Positions 6,358 through 7,295 of a stretch of 7,295 nucleotides of DNA are shown here, piece by piece. A program made the translations under genes and the position numbers. The notes below the pieces were generated by a model, which did no database searches, was not told the DNA's origin, and saw only the letters and a list, made by a program, of their open reading frames with translations. Position 1 is the stretch's first letter. Each line of letters begins with the position of its first letter. The DNA is from an uncultured Paracoccaceae bacterium (lineage in GTDB: Bacteria; Pseudomonadota; Alphaproteobacteria; Rhodobacterales; Rhodobacteraceae), in the NCBI GenBank assembly GCA_937927885.1, contig CALEZJ010000062.1, forward strand, positions 1 through 7,295, read 5' to 3'.

Positions 6358-6402
6358 GCATGTCACGCAAAGGCGGGAACCGGTTTTGCGTGACAGACAT
6401 GC
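6358..6402. repeat. Dispersed-type palindromic repeat between gpsA and cobQ
   Basis: TGTCACGCAAA (6361-6371) pairs perfectly with TTTGCGTGACA (6385-6395), an 11-bp stem closing a loop that contains GGGAACCGG. A second, overlapping inverted repeat, GCATGTC (6358-6364) with GACATGC (6396-6402), allows an alternative outer stem. The GCAAA...AACCGGTTTTGCG core resembles a widespread alphaproteobacterial intergenic repeat (the RIME/Bru-RS type of mosaic element); I recognise it from memory. It fills most of the 67-bp gap between two convergent genes, so it could act on both strands as a transcript-end structure. It lacks a following T run in either direction. Confidence 0.75.
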
Positions 6403-6415
6403 GAACACAAGGGGG

Positions 6416-7295
6416 TCAGCCCAGCGCCAGCAACCGGTCAACCTGCATGTGCGTCTCCAGATGGTCAGCCAGGGCGTCGAGAGTCTCGTCGACGCCCTGC
6501 GCATAGCTGACGGACCCTGTCCCGGCCCCCAGACCGCGCAGGAAGGCGCGCCGAAAGCCGTCAGCGGCAAAAAGCCCGTGCAGGTAGCTTCCCATCACCC
6601 GCCCGTCGGCCCGCATCGCTCCCTCGCCCTGCCCCCGCACCTGAAAGAGCGGCCGCGCCCGGTCGGGTCCGTCGCTTTGACCCAGATGAATTTCGTATCC
6701 CTCGGCCACCTCGCCGCTGGCGACATGCCGCGCCTCGGTCAGGGTCACGGTCTTGTCCGGCGTCATCACCGTGTCGATGTCCAAGAGGCCCAGACCTGGC
6801 ACCGAACCCGGCGGCCCCTCGATCCCTTCGGGGTCGGAAATGCTGCGTCCCAACATCTGATAGCCGCCACACAGTCCAATGACCCGCGCCCCGCGCCGCA
6901 TCGCGGCGGCAAGGTCGATATCCCACCCCTCGGCTCGAAACCGCGCCAGGTCGGCGATGGTGGATTTCGACCCCGGGATCAGCACCAGATCCGCCTCGAC
7001 CGGCAAGGGTCGCCCGGGCGGGATCACCTCGACCCGCACGCCGGGCTCGGCCATCAGGGGATCGAGATCGTCGAAATTCGCGATCCGCGCCAGTTGCGGC
7101 ACCACGATGTGAAATCCGCCCCGGCCCGAGTTGGAGCGCAGATCGGCGGCATCCTCGGCGGGCAGGCGATGCGCGTGGGGGAACCAGGGGATCACCCCCA
7201 ACCCCTCCCAGCCGGTGCGTGCCGCGATCAGCCGGTAACCATCGTCAAAGAGCCGCGGATCGCCGCGGAACTTGTTGATGAGAAACCCCCTGATC
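6416..7295 (-). CDS. cobQ: Cobyric acid synthase CobQ, C-terminal part
   Basis: The last 293 residues of a glutamine-dependent amidotransferase that adds amide groups to side chains b, d, e and g of adenosylcobyrinic acid a,c-diamide in cobalamin synthesis, using ATP. The reading frame is open to the right edge, so the ATP-binding N-terminal domain and the start lie outside. Numbering from the edge, [10 protein letters not shown] (3-12), GVIPW (33-37) and the LPAEDA segment mark the end of the ATPase domain. [17 protein letters not shown] (64-80) and PGSKST (108-113) begin the glutaminase domain. [12 protein letters not shown] (138-149) contains the nucleophile Cys142 (nt 6869-6871), GYEIHLG follows near 199-205, and GSYLHGLF (235-242) holds the catalytic His239. 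The glutaminase half is intact. It converges on gpsA, separated by a palindromic repeat. Its cob-operon context must be to the right, out of view. Confidence 0.96.
   Translation of the reverse strand, partial: IRGFLINKFRGDPRLFDDGYRLIAARTGWEGLGVIPWFPHAHRLPAEDAADLRSNSGRGGFHIVVPQLARIANFDDLDPLMAEPGVRVEVIPPGRPLPVEADLVLIPGSKSTIADLARFRAEGWDIDLAAAMRRGARVIGLCGGYQMLGRSISDPEGIEGPPGSVPGLGLLDIDTVMTPDKTVTLTEARHVASGEVAEGYEIHLGQSDGPDRARPLFQVRGQGEGAMRADGRVMGSYLHGLFAADGFRRAFLRGLGAGTGSVSYAQGVDETLDALADHLETHMQVDRLLALG

Noticed and set aside
1..7295. Mobile element, CRISPR array, defence island or novel multi-gene system
   Set aside because: Every stretch over 300 bases is filled by a conserved metabolic gene; no transposase, integrase, spaced direct-repeat array or clustered unknown genes are visible.

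Overview
The window is a GC-rich stretch of bacterial chromosome packed with ordinary housekeeping and metabolic genes. It most likely comes from an alphaproteobacterium of the Rhodobacterales/Rhodobacteraceae type. That guess rests on the strong G/C bias at third codon positions, AGGGGG- and GGAGG-type ribosome binding sites, and two intergenic palindromes. One palindrome has a GCAAA...AACCGGTTTTGC core and the other a GGTGGGGTT/AACCCCACC core, and both look like dispersed elements I associate with alphaproteobacterial genomes. The gene complement fits too: acetoacetyl-CoA synthetase, a Gfa-like protein and aerobic-type CobQ. No genus can be named from this alone.

Layout, left to right: the 3' end of msrB followed 2 bp later by msrA (both +), a methionine sulfoxide repair pair. 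They converge, with only 3 bp between stop codons, on a minus-strand block. In transcription order (right to left) that block is a HAD-IIA phosphatase (4703-3876), acetoacetyl-CoA synthetase (3879-1909, overlapping the phosphatase in an ATGA) and a zinc-dependent medium-chain alcohol dehydrogenase (1818-781). A palindromic element and a candidate internal promoter separate the synthetase from the dehydrogenase. Divergent from the phosphatase, across a 140-bp intergenic region, come a small zinc-binding Gfa/CENP-V-type protein (4844-5302) and NAD(P)-dependent glycerol-3-phosphate dehydrogenase gpsA (5365-6348), both on +. gpsA converges on the 3' part of cobQ (minus strand, running off the right edge), with a complex palindromic repeat in the 67-bp gap.

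Functionally the genes are separate modules: protein repair (msrBA), ketone-body activation with a coupled phosphatase of unknown substrate, an unassigned alcohol oxidoreductase, a glutathione/formaldehyde-type small zinc protein, phospholipid precursor synthesis (gpsA) and cobalamin synthesis (cobQ). I found no CRISPR array, tRNA, rRNA, transposase, phage gene or toxin-antitoxin pair. I see no convincing evidence of an undescribed system. The items most worth a second look are the two palindromic repeats, the translationally coupled phosphatase/acetoacetyl-CoA synthetase pair, and the promoter that appears to fix the phosphatase start.
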